Below are positions 27,105-35,749 of a stretch of 64,000 nucleotides of DNA, one piece after another. The notes under the pieces are model-generated. The model ran no database searches. It had not been told where the DNA came from and worked only from the letters and a program-made list of their open reading frames with translations. The translations under genes were made by a program, and so were the position numbers. Each line of letters begins with the position of its first letter. Position 1 is the stretch's first letter. Source of the DNA: Naasia aerilata (GTDB lineage: Bacteria; Actinomycetota; Actinomycetes; Actinomycetales; Microbacteriaceae); assembly GCF_030296595.1 (NCBI RefSeq), contig NZ_AP027731.1:3100001-3164000 (forward strand), read 5' to 3'.

Positions 27105-27949
27105 TCGACATCGTGGCGGACGACCTCGACCACCCCGAGTGCGTTGCGATCGGCCCCGACGGCACCCTCTATGCGGGCGGAGAAGCGGGTCAGCTGTACC
27201 GCATCGACGTGCAGAACGGCTCGGCAGAGGTCCTGGGATCCACGGGCGGCTGGCTGCTGGGCCTGGCCGTTCACGGGGACGGGTCGGTGTACGCCTGCGA
27301 CCCGAAGCTGCGCGCGGTAGTGGCGTTCGCCCCGGACGGGTCTCACCGGGTGGTGAGTACTGGGAGTTCTGAGCGCCCCATGTCGACACCGAACTTCCCG
27401 GTCTTCGCCTCAGACGGGACGCTGTACGTCTCCGATTCCGGAGCGTGGCCCGCAGGCGGAGGCTGCGTCTACCGGATAGACGCGGCTGGCGCCACGACGA
27501 TCTGGAGCAGGCAGACTCCTCACTTCACCAACGGGCTGGCCCTCGACCCCACGGAGAAGTACCTGTACGTGGCGGAATCGACACTGCCAGGAATCACGAG
27601 GATTGAGATCAGGGACGACGGCAGCGCCGGGGCGGCTGAGCTCGTCGTCTCGATGCCGGGCACGGTGCCCGACGGGCTCGCCTTCGACACCGAGGGCCGG
27701 CTCTACGTCGGCTGCTACCGGCCGGATCGCATCTACACCTTGGAGACGGACGGCACCCTCCTGATCTTCCGCGACGACTATCAGGGCACCGACCTGGCCG
27801 CGCCGACCAACATTGCGTTCGCTGGCGATGGCCGCCCGGAGCTTTTCGTCGCAAGCCTCAATCGCTGGCATATCTCCCGGTTGCTCACTCCAGCGCCCGG
27901 ACAGCCGCTCCACTACCCCACCGCTGCACCGGGCGCGTCAGGTGGATGA
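27101..27949 (+). CDS. SMP-30/gluconolactonase-family lactonase
   Basis: A 282-aa six-bladed beta-propeller with repeating DGTLYxxG/S units (IGPDGTLYAGGEAGQLYRID, ASDGTLYVSDSG, TEGRLYVGCYRPDRIYTLE). HPECVAIGPDG carries the metal-ligand Glu, and TPHFTNGLALDPTEKYLYVAE the conserved Asn and Asp of SMP-30-type Ca/Zn lactonases. The predicted reaction is hydrolysis of an aldonolactone made by a sugar 1-dehydrogenase. ATG 27101 overlaps the upstream stop (ATGA), so it is in the same operon. No export signal. Confidence 0.85.
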   Translation: MIDIVADDLDHPECVAIGPDGTLYAGGEAGQLYRIDVQNGSAEVLGSTGGWLLGLAVHGDGSVYACDPKLRAVVAFAPDGSHRVVSTGSSERPMSTPNFPVFASDGTLYVSDSGAWPAGGGCVYRIDAAGATTIWSRQTPHFTNGLALDPTEKYLYVAESTLPGITRIEIRDDGSAGAAELVVSMPGTVPDGLAFDTEGRLYVGCYRPDRIYTLETDGTLLIFRDDYQGTDLAAPTNIAFAGDGRPELFVASLNRWHISRLLTPAPGQPLHYPTAAPGASGG

Positions 27950-27950
27950 G

Positions 27951-28987
27951 GTGTCCGGGCCCGGTGTTCCCAGTACGGACGAGCTGAGAGAACTTCGCAG
28001 CCGAGAACTGAGCGTCATCGTCGATCCCCGGCGCGGGGCGGACATCCTCTCACTGGTGTGCCTCTCCTCCGGGGAGGAGATGCTGTGGCGGGATCCCGCG
28101 GCTCTGGAGAAGGCGGACGGAATCCGTGATTCTCCAGCGGCGTTCTACGACACCTACAGAGGCGGCATACAGGAGCTCTTCCCCAACGCGGGTCCGCCCT
28201 CGGAGGTGCTCGGCGCGCCTCTGCCGTTTCACGGAGAGGTGCTGCAGACGTCGTGGAACGTCGACGTGCAGCGCAGCGGAGAGGCGGAGTCAGAGCTGCT
28301 CCTATCGTGTTCCCTCCGCCGTGTGCCGGTTCATGTGGAGAAGCACGTCGTCGTCTCCGGCAGCACCCTGTCGGTCACGACGACGGTCATCAACTCCTCG
28401 ACCGTCCCCGTGCCCGTCCACTGGGGCCTCCACCCCGCGTTCTCAGAGGCGGTGACGGGGGCCCCGCGATCATCATCGGCGACTTCCACGATGTCGTCGC
28501 CGACAGCGCCCCGTTCGGAACGCAGCAGGCATTCGCGCCGGGCTCCCCGGTTCCAACTGAGCCATTCGGTGACCATCGCTGCCTTCCCTTGGTGACGGGT
28601 GTCAACGGCTCGGCGGACTTGCTCTACGCCCGCACCGACGCCGGCTGGTACGTCGTGCACTCCTCCGCAACCGGTCATGCGGTTGGAGTCACTTGGCCCG
28701 CAAAGACCTTTCCCTGCCTCTGGATCTGGCAGGAGTGCGAGGACCCGGCCGGCTATCCGTGGTGGGGGCGTCACCACATCGTCGGGGTCGAACCGCATTC
28801 GGCCACCCCTGCGCACGGTGTCGCCGAGGACGTGCGAGCAGGAAGCGCGCTCTGGCTCGCCCCCGGCGTTCCTCTGTCGGCCGCTTTCCGTCTTGCTGTG
28901 TCGGATGGTCGTATGCCGTTGCAGCAGTTCGTGGACGAGACGGCACGCTACGCCGACTCTGGAGCAAGGGAGCAATCAGATGGCTGA
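27951..28987 (+). CDS. Aldose 1-epimerase-like mutarotase (one frameshift)
   Basis: About 345 aa when repaired. It has the galactose-mutarotase-like beta-sandwich pattern: GADILSLVCLSSGEEMLW, GGIQELFPNAGP, LPFHGEVLQTSWNV, PVPVHWGLHPAFSEAV (the His pair of the active site) and VGVEPHSATP near the end (the catalytic Glu region). The frame breaks at the G run 28457-28461; one added G joins the two halves and fixes the length. GTG 27951 is preferred for AGGTGGA upstream; GTG 27942 is an alternative. It would speed interconversion of sugar anomers before oxidation. Confidence 0.82.
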
Positions 28988-29768
28988 GCATGGACGATTC
29001 GAGGGCCGAGCAGCGATCGTGACTGGGGGCGCATCCGGCATCGGCGAGGCCACCGCGTCAAGGCTGGCCCAAGAAGGGGCTGCGGTCGCCATCATCGACC
29101 GAGACCGTGCGGGCGCGGATCGTGTGGTCGACCAGATCCGAGCATCGGGCGGAAGTGCGCTCGCAGTCGAGACGGATGTCAGCGACCCGACCAGCGTCGA
29201 CCTCGCGATCGATGAGGTGGCCGCCAGCATCGGCACGCCCTCGGTGGTCATCAACTGCGCCGGCATATTGCACGTAGCGCCCCTGCTCGAGACGTCTCTC
29301 GACGACTTCGACCGAGTTCTCCGGGTCAACCTGCGCAGTGTTTTCATCGTATCGACGGCGGCCGCGCGACGGCTGGTGGAGGCGGGCCTGCCAGGGGCAC
29401 TCGTCAACGTGTCTTCGATTCACGCCGCCATCTCCGAGCCGAACGCCTCCGCATACACGGCGGCCAAAGGCGGGATCGAGGCGCTGACGCGGACGATGGC
29501 GACGGAACTGGCCGTTCACGGCATCCGCGTGAACTACGTGAGGCCCGGCGCGACACGAACGGCTCTCACTGAGCAGATCTACACGGAGGAAGTGCTCGCC
29601 GCGCTCGCCCAGCGCGTTCCGCTCCGCATCCCCGCCACTCCCGAACAGGTCGCCGCCGGCATCTGCTTCCTCGCCTCGGACGAGGCGGGGTACTGCACCG
29701 GGACCGGCATCGACATCGACGGCGGTTACATCATGGACGGCAGTCTGCCGGGAACGGTTTACCGATGA
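28980..29768 (+). CDS. SDR dehydrogenase, probable sugar 1-dehydrogenase
   Basis: A 262-aa classical SDR. TGGASGIGEA cofactor motif, acidic IIDRD after the second strand (NAD preference likely), INCAGIL, SSIHAA with YTAAKGG catalytic pair and VNYVRPGATRT. ATG 28980 has GGGAG upstream and overlaps the mutarotase gene end by 8 bases. By context it is the best candidate for oxidising an aldose to its lactone, the substrate of the SMP-30 protein two genes upstream (inference). Alternative: a reductase of a later keto intermediate. Confidence 0.85.
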   Translation: MAEHGRFEGRAAIVTGGASGIGEATASRLAQEGAAVAIIDRDRAGADRVVDQIRASGGSALAVETDVSDPTSVDLAIDEVAASIGTPSVVINCAGILHVAPLLETSLDDFDRVLRVNLRSVFIVSTAAARRLVEAGLPGALVNVSSIHAAISEPNASAYTAAKGGIEALTRTMATELAVHGIRVNYVRPGATRTALTEQIYTEEVLAALAQRVPLRIPATPEQVAAGICFLASDEAGYCTGTGIDIDGGYIMDGSLPGTVYR

Positions 29769-30841
29769 CGCGCATCAGGACGAGTGCCCTCGAGTCGTGG
29801 GCCACCAGGATCTTGGAGGAAGCCGGACTCCAGCACTCGGACGCAGCGGCGGTGTCCGAGAACCTGGCGTACGCCGAGATCCGCGGCACCTCGAGTCACG
29901 GCTTCATACGTCTGCCCATCTACCGCGACCGCGTTCTCGCCGGCGGCATCAATGCCGCTCACCGCATGAGCGTGACGCACGATGGGGGCGGACTCGTGCT
30001 TCTCGACGCGGACGCCGCCCCTGGTGCCGTCTCTGGCTGCTACGCGGCCGACCTGGCCGTGGAACGGGCGCGCACGCACGGGATCGGCTGTGTGATCGTC
30101 CGGGATGCTAGCCACTTCGGGCCCGCCGCGTACTACGGGGAGCGAATCGCCGACGCGGGCGCTCTCGGTATGGTCTGCTGCAATACGGACAAGGCCGTCT
30201 GCGCGCCAGGCGGGGGAAGGGCTGTCCTCGGCACCAACCCGTTGTCGATCGCACTTCCCACGCCCAGGTCGTCCCGCCCGATCCTCGACATGGCGACCTC
30301 GGCGGCCGCCTACGGAAAGCTCCTGGTCGCGGAGCAGACCGGAGACCGCATCCCCATCGGCTGGGCGGTCGACGAGTCGGGGAAGCCGACGGACTCGCCG
30401 AAGTCTGCGCTGCTGGGCGCGCTCCTGCCCGCTGCGGGCCCGAAAGGCTTCGGCCTGTCGTTCATGATCGATGCGCTTCTCGCCATCGGAGGCGCCCGAA
30501 CGAGTCCGTCGGTCGGTGCCCTCTACGGGGACCCCGCCGTCCGGCAGGGTCTCGGTCATCTCTTCCTCGCCGTGGACGATCCAGAGCGGCTCCTTCCCTC
30601 TGCATCCGAGGCGTTGATCGGAAGCCTCCGAGACAGCTCGCTCCCGTCGCACCCACGCGTGCTCTACCCCGGCGAGCCCGAACAACGCCGCGCCGCGGAG
30701 AACGGCGACTCCTTCGAAGCCTCGCCCGAACTCATCCAGGACCTGGAGCGGACAGCTGCGGACGCCGGCGTCCCCCTTCCCCCTTTGGCTCTCGGCGAGC
30801 CGGGAACCGTCGGCGCCCCGGAGCAAGGACCACACCGGTGA
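29765..30841 (+). CDS. Ldh2/YlbC-type NAD(P)-dependent 2-oxo/hydroxyacid dehydrogenase
   Basis: A 358-aa member of the malate/L-lactate (Ldh_2) fold, which is unrelated to classical Rossmann lactate dehydrogenases. Motifs: IRGTSSHGFIRLP near residue 43, DASHFGPAAYYGERIA, CCNTDKAVCAPGGGRAVLGTNP and ILDMATSAAAYGK, all at family-typical spacing. The family includes lactate/malate dehydrogenases, YiaK-type diketogulonate reductase and ureidoglycolate dehydrogenase. In this operon it may act on the 2-hydroxyacid product or on a 2-oxo-aldonate. It overlaps the neighbours on both sides (ATGA and GTGA). Confidence 0.87.
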   Translation: MTRIRTSALESWATRILEEAGLQHSDAAAVSENLAYAEIRGTSSHGFIRLPIYRDRVLAGGINAAHRMSVTHDGGGLVLLDADAAPGAVSGCYAADLAVERARTHGIGCVIVRDASHFGPAAYYGERIADAGALGMVCCNTDKAVCAPGGGRAVLGTNPLSIALPTPRSSRPILDMATSAAAYGKLLVAEQTGDRIPIGWAVDESGKPTDSPKSALLGALLPAAGPKGFGLSFMIDALLAIGGARTSPSVGALYGDPAVRQGLGHLFLAVDDPERLLPSASEALIGSLRDSSLPSHPRVLYPGEPEQRRAAENGDSFEASPELIQDLERTAADAGVPLPPLALGEPGTVGAPEQGPHR

Positions 30842-31698
30842 GGCTCGCCCGAGTGGGCAGTGTCGGCCACGAACAGCCCGTCGTCTGGAGCGGAACGGAG
30901 TGGCTGTCCCTGGCCTCGCTGACGGCGGATATCGACGCGAAGTTCCTTCGCGCCCTCGATGTGGAGGAGCTACGGAAGCACTTCGACGTGCTGCCGCCGG
31001 TAGAGGTGGCGGCTTTGAGATTCGGATGCCCAGTGGCACGACCGGGAGCGGTCTACGGAATCGGATTGAACTACGCCGCCCATGCCGCAGAATCCGGCGC
31101 GGACGCACCGCAGGAACCAGTCCTGTTCATGAAGCCGCCGAACACGGTCGGCGGCCCTGACGACGATGTGGTGCTGCCCCGCGGTTCGACCAGCGTGGAC
31201 TGGGAGGTGGAGCTGGCCGTCGTGATCGGCGCGACCGCCTCATACCTCGCAGCGCCTGGAGAGAGCAGCACTCGTATTGCGGGGTACTGCGTGGCGAACG
31301 ACCTCTCTGAAAGGAGCTTCCAGCTTGGTCGCCCCGGCGGTCAGTGGACCAAGGGAAAGTCGTCACCCGGGTTCACGCCCCTTGGGCCGTGGCTCGTCAC
31401 ACCCGACGAATTCGATCTCCTCCCCGGGGTAGGACTCCGCAGCAGCGTCAACGGTCAGGCCAGGCAAGCGTCCAGCACAGCCGACATGATCTTCGGCGTT
31501 GACGAGCTCATCTGGGACCTGAGCCAGTACGTGGAGCTGGAGCCAGGGGACGTGGTGCTCACTGGCACACCCGAGGGCGTCGCCCTTTCGGGACGGTTTC
31601 CCTATCTCCGGACGGGCGACGTGATTGAGCTGGCGATCGACGGTCTGGGTCACCAGGCTCAACGAGTTGTGGAGTGGAAGGAGGCCCGAAATGGATGA
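30838..31698 (+). CDS. Fumarylacetoacetate-hydrolase-family protein
   Basis: A 286-aa FAH-fold enzyme. A short N-terminal domain precedes the catalytic core with GIGLNYAAHAAES, the metal-binding acidic set (PEPVLFMKPPN-like QEPVLFMKPPN, then VDWEVELAVVIG), NDLSERSFQ and VVLTGTPEGVA. Closest by context are the 2,4-diketo-3-deoxy-aldonate hydrolases of L-fucose/L-rhamnose oxidation, which split the diketo acid into pyruvate and a 2-hydroxyacid using Mg. The adjacent SDR downstream is the expected partner that makes the diketo acid. GTG 30838 overlaps the upstream stop. Confidence 0.87.
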   Translation: MRLARVGSVGHEQPVVWSGTEWLSLASLTADIDAKFLRALDVEELRKHFDVLPPVEVAALRFGCPVARPGAVYGIGLNYAAHAAESGADAPQEPVLFMKPPNTVGGPDDDVVLPRGSTSVDWEVELAVVIGATASYLAAPGESSTRIAGYCVANDLSERSFQLGRPGGQWTKGKSSPGFTPLGPWLVTPDEFDLLPGVGLRSSVNGQARQASSTADMIFGVDELIWDLSQYVELEPGDVVLTGTPEGVALSGRFPYLRTGDVIELAIDGLGHQAQRVVEWKEARNG

Positions 31699-32436
31699 GT
31701 TCTCGGGACTGAGAGCAATCGTGACGGGGGTGCATCCGGGATAGGGGCGGCCACCGTCAAGCACCTTCTCGACAGCGGAGGCCGGGTCGCGGTTCTCGAT
31801 CGGGACATCGCATCCGTCTCGACCTCAACGCCCGCGCAACGGTGCGACGTGAGCAATTCCGAGGAGGTCACAGCTACCGTTACACGGCTCGTGGAGCTCC
31901 TGGGCGGTCTTGACATCCTCGTGAACAATGCGGGAATCGGGGCCGTCGGCACCGTGGAGGACAACGACGACGACGAGTGGCGACGTGTTCTCGACGTGAA
32001 CCTCCTGGGGTACGTCCGGGTCAGCCGGGCCGCGATTCCCCATCTGCGACGCAGCGACCACGCGGCCATTGTGAACGTCGCATCTGTCGCCGCCACAGTG
32101 GGCCTTCCCAACCGTGCCCTGTACAGCGCAAGCAAAGCCGCCGTTGTCGGCCTCACGGTAGCCATGGCGGCAGACCACCTGCGGGAGGGCATCCGCGTCA
32201 ACTGTGTGAACCCTGGAACAGCGTCCACACCGTGGGTCGATCGGCTCCTGAGCGCTGCCGAGGACCCGGCGAAGGAGCGGGCGGCCCTGGAACTGCGTCA
32301 GCCGCTGGGTCGCCTCGTCAAACCCGAGGAGATCGCACGCTCGATCGCGTACCTGGCGAGCCCGTGGTCGGGATCTACCACCGGCACCTGCCTCTACGTC
32401 GACGGCGGGCTCAGCTCGCTGCGAATCCCCAATTAG
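31691..32436 (+). CDS. SDR, 2-keto-3-deoxy-aldonate 4-dehydrogenase-like (one frameshift)
   Basis: About 248 aa when repaired. ATG 31691 lies just before the FAH stop. The glycine motif is split by a missing G in the run 31726-31730; adding it gives AIVTGGASGIGAATV. The rest is intact: NNAGIGAVG, VASVAAT with YSASKAAVVG, and VNPGTASTPWVDRLL, a segment I associate with 2-keto-3-deoxy-fuconate/rhamnonate dehydrogenases, then GSTTGTCLYVDGGL. It is predicted to oxidise C4 of a 2-keto-3-deoxy-aldonate, feeding the FAH hydrolase. Subfamily assignment is from pattern memory. Confidence 0.82.
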
Positions 32437-32444
32437 GGAGTGAC

Positions 32445-35294
32445 GTGCCCGCATCCCTGAACCGCCCGAGAGGCGCAGTCTCGCCACGGCTGCTTCCCGC
32501 CCGAGCGGAGGTGATCCGTGCCCTTGCTCAGGCATGCACGACAGTGAGCGACAAGCCCAGCACAAGACTCGCTGCCGCCCATGACGCATCGCACTACCTC
32601 CTCACCCCCAGGCGGTCGTCACACCCGATTCCGTTGCCGAACTCTCGGCCGTACTGGCAGCCGCTGCTCGCGTCGATGTGCCCGTCACGTTCCGGTCTGG
32701 CGGCACGAGCCTCAGCGGGCAGGCCGGCACCGACGGAGTCCTCGTCGACACCCGAAAAGGCTTCCGTCACATCGCCGTCCTGAACGAGGGACTCCGGGTC
32801 CGTGCCGGCTCAGGCGCGACCCTGCGGAGCGTGAACGCGCGGTTGCTCAGATACGGCCGCAAGCTTGGTCCAGACCCTGCGAGCGAGATCGCCTGCACCA
32901 TCGGTGGCGTCGTAGCCAACAACTCAAGCGGGATGGAATGCGGCACCGAGCAGAACGCCTACCGCACAATCGAGTCTGCCGTCCTAGTACTTCCGGGTGG
33001 GACCGTGGTCGACACCGCGCACCCCGATGCCGACGAGCGCCTACGGGTCAGTGAGCCGCGCCTGTACCAGGGGCTGGAACGACTTCGCGACCGCGTGCGC
33101 GCGGACCGCGCCTCCGTCGCGACGATCGCCCGCCTGTACTCCTTGAAGAACACGATGGGCTACGGGCTCAACTCCTTCCTCGACCATGAGCGACCGGTCG
33201 ATCTCCTGCTTCATCTCGCCGTGGGGAGCGAGGGCACTCTCGCCTTTGTCGCCGAGGCGACCTTCAGGACTGTGCCCCTCGTGAGCCAGCTCGCGACCGG
33301 CCTGCTGATCTTCGAAGACCTCGCAGCAGCTACAGCTGCCCTGCCCGCCGTCGTGAGCGCAGGGTTTGCGACCATCGAGCTCATGGATGCGGCGAGCCTC
33401 GTCGTCGCCCGATGCGACCCCTCCGCGACTCCCGACCTACTCGGACTCACCGTCCGGAACCACGCAGCCCTCCTGGTCGAGTATCGGGAGGAGAGCGAGG
33501 AAGACTTGAACCGCCAGCTGGTCGCGGCCGGCACTCTCCTCGGGTCGCTGCCTCTGGTCGCACCGGGCGACATGAGTACCGACGCAGGGCGACGCGCAGC
33601 CCTGTGGCATATCCGCAAAGGTCTCTTCACCGCTGTGGCGAGCGCGCGACCGTCGGGCACCACCGCGTTGCTGGAGGACATCGCTGTGCCCATCGATCGG
33701 CTCTACTCGACCTGTCATGAGCTGATGGAGCTGTTCCGCCGGCACGAATACGGGGACTCGGTGATCTTCGGTCACGCGAAGGACGGCAACATCCATTTCA
33801 TGCTCACCGAGCGGTTCGACGACCCTGCCTGCATCGCGCGTTACGAGGCGTTCACCGAGGACATGGTCGAGCTTGTACTCCGGGAGGAGGCACTCTCAAA
33901 GCAGAGCACGGCACAGGGCGGATCATGGCACCCTTCGTCGAGCGGCAATACGGCGCCGAGCTGTATGCGGTCATCCGCGAGATCAAGACCCTCTTCGATC
34001 CTCTCGGGCTGCTCAATCCGGGCGTTCTGGTGACAGATGACCGGCGATTGCACTTGAAGGACCTCAAGACAACGCCGGCCATTGAGCAGGAGGTCGATCG
34101 GTGCGTTGAGTGCGGCTATTGCGACCCAGTGTGTCCGAGCCGGGACCTCACAACCACTCCGCGGCAACGGATCGTGCTTCGCCGAGAACTCGAGCGAGCG
34201 CGGGCCGACGGGGACCAGGAGTTGATGGCGGCGATCAGCGCAGATTACGAATACGACGCCATTGACACGTGCGCCGTCGACGGGATGTGCCAATCGGCGT
34301 GCCCGGTACTCATCAACACCGGCGACCTCGTCCGCCGACTTCGAGCCGAAGGCCATGGCCGGCTCCCCCAGGCCGGCTGGACCGCGGCGGCCCGGCACTG
34401 GGACGTGGTGACCAGCTCCGCGAGCCGGGCACTGACACTGCTCGACAAGCTTCCCGCCGCAGTGCCTCGCCTCGTTTCGGACGCGGCCCGAAAGCTGCTC
34501 GACCCCGACAACGTCCCCCGCTACACCGAGGACCTTCCCCCAGGCGGGTCGCGACGCCCGGTGATCGCCGACACCGACGCCACCGCGGTCTACTTCTCGA
34601 GCTGCACGACGACGATGTTCGGAACAGCGGGGCACGCTGACAGCGTCAGGGGCGCCGTCCTCCGACTCGCGCAACGTGCCGGGGTGCGGCTGGCCACGCC
34701 AGACGACATGCCTGCCCTGTGCTGCGGCACCCCTGGAAATCCAAGGGCTTCACTGATGGATATGCAGAGATGACCGTGAGAGTGGCGGAATCCCTGGCCC
34801 GCGCCACGCGAAACGGGGAGTTGCCCGTGGTTTGCGACGCCTCGTCCTGCACCGAAGGCCTTGAGCTCCTCTGTCGGGCCGCCGACCTCAACCAGGTGCG
34901 GATTGTGGATTCAGTCGCCTTCACGCTCGAGACGCTCCTCCCGCGTCTGCCCAGGCCCGAACGCCTTTCCCGGCTGATCCTGCACCCGACCTGTTCCTCC
35001 GAGCGACTCGGACTGAGCGATGCGATGCGATCGCTCGCGGCTGCTGTCGCGGAGGAGGTGGTAGTCCCGGACGACTGGTCCTGTTGCGGATTCGCCGGCG
35101 ACCGAGGCATGCTCCACCCTGAACTGACCGCTTCGGCGACCGGGCCAGAAGCGCGCGAGGTGAGGGCACTCTCCGCGGAGGCGCACGCGTCCGCCAACCG
35201 CACCTGCGAGATGGGGCTTAGCCGCGCGACTGGGGCGGACTACCGCCATCTCCTCGAGATTCTGGATGACCTCCTCGGCTCGTCGACTTCCTAG
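32445..35294 (+). CDS. FAD/4Fe-4S D-2-hydroxyacid dehydrogenase (three frameshifts)
   Basis: About 950 aa when repaired, matching the fused FAD-oxidase plus iron-sulfur type (YdiJ/D-lactate dehydrogenase-like). N-terminal FAD domain: TFRSGGTSLSGQAG, GGVVANNSSGM, LKNTMGYGLNSF; C-terminal oxidase part with FGHAKDGNIHFM and KAEHGTGRIMAPF. Then ferredoxin-like CVECGYCDPVCP and CAVDGMCQSACP, and two CCG domains (ALCCGTP, SCCGFAGDRG). Missing bases: C run 32605-32609, a G near 33882-33890, and C run 34730-34733. GTG 32445 has AGGGAG. It probably oxidises D-lactate or glycolate and passes electrons to quinone. It is the last gene of the operon. Confidence 0.87.
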
Positions 35295-35295
35295 C

Positions 35296-35373
35296 CAACC
35301 TCACTGCCGGTACGAACACGACAGTCCAGGGAAGCGGACGAACTACGCGGAGCTGGACAAGCTCGACCAAGTG
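35296..35373 (+). pseudogene. Fragment of a CBM domain coding sequence
   Basis: Plus-strand translation, with one phase change, gives LTAGTNTTV then RTNYAELDKLDQV, which parallels the ends of the CBM units of the GH43 protein (LNAGINTITL, GANYAELDKLERV). It lacks a start and the rest of the domain, and is on the opposite strand from GH43. It is likely a relic of a second CBM-carrying enzyme lost by deletion. Confidence 0.55.
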
Positions 35374-35702
35374 CTCAGCAAGGGACTAGAACAAAAAGCA
35401 CTCCATAGCTGGCTTCGAACAGCGGGATGGTGACGAGCCAGGGCGAGTCTCGACCCGGCCGGACGGACGACGCCACTCCAGGCTCCAGCACTCGAGCACT
35501 AGATAACCGCGGCAAGCCGCACCCTGGTCCCGCATGGGCGAGGTGGAGGCCCCCGCCTGGACCGAAGACGGCCAGGTGCTCCCCCGCGCGCCGCAGCACC
35601 AGAAGTCCACTCGATCCTCGGCACCAACGAGGCACAACCTGAGTGCCTCGTCGTCGGCCGATTGCGAATCGATCGAAATCGAACGAAACTGCTTCCTTGA
35701 CG

Positions 35703-35739
35703 CGGCGGGCGCTCCGACCCGAGGTAGGGGCGCCCGCCG
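35703..35739 (-). terminator. Hairpin after the GH43 gene
   Basis: Arms CGGCGGGCG (35703-35711) and CGCCCGCCG (35731-35739), extended inward by about four further pairs, 11 bases after the GH43 stop on the minus strand. No T tract. Confidence 0.65.
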
Positions 35740-35749
35740 GCCTTGTCAG

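Larger units (their letters stand above)
35295..35749. other. Gap with a CBM-like gene remnant
   Basis: About 455 bases between the converging FAD enzyme and GH43 genes. It contains a decayed CBM fragment at the left (35296-35373) and a strong terminator hairpin at the right (35703-35739). The open frame at 35534-36019 runs antisense through GH43 and is not credible. Confidence 0.55.
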
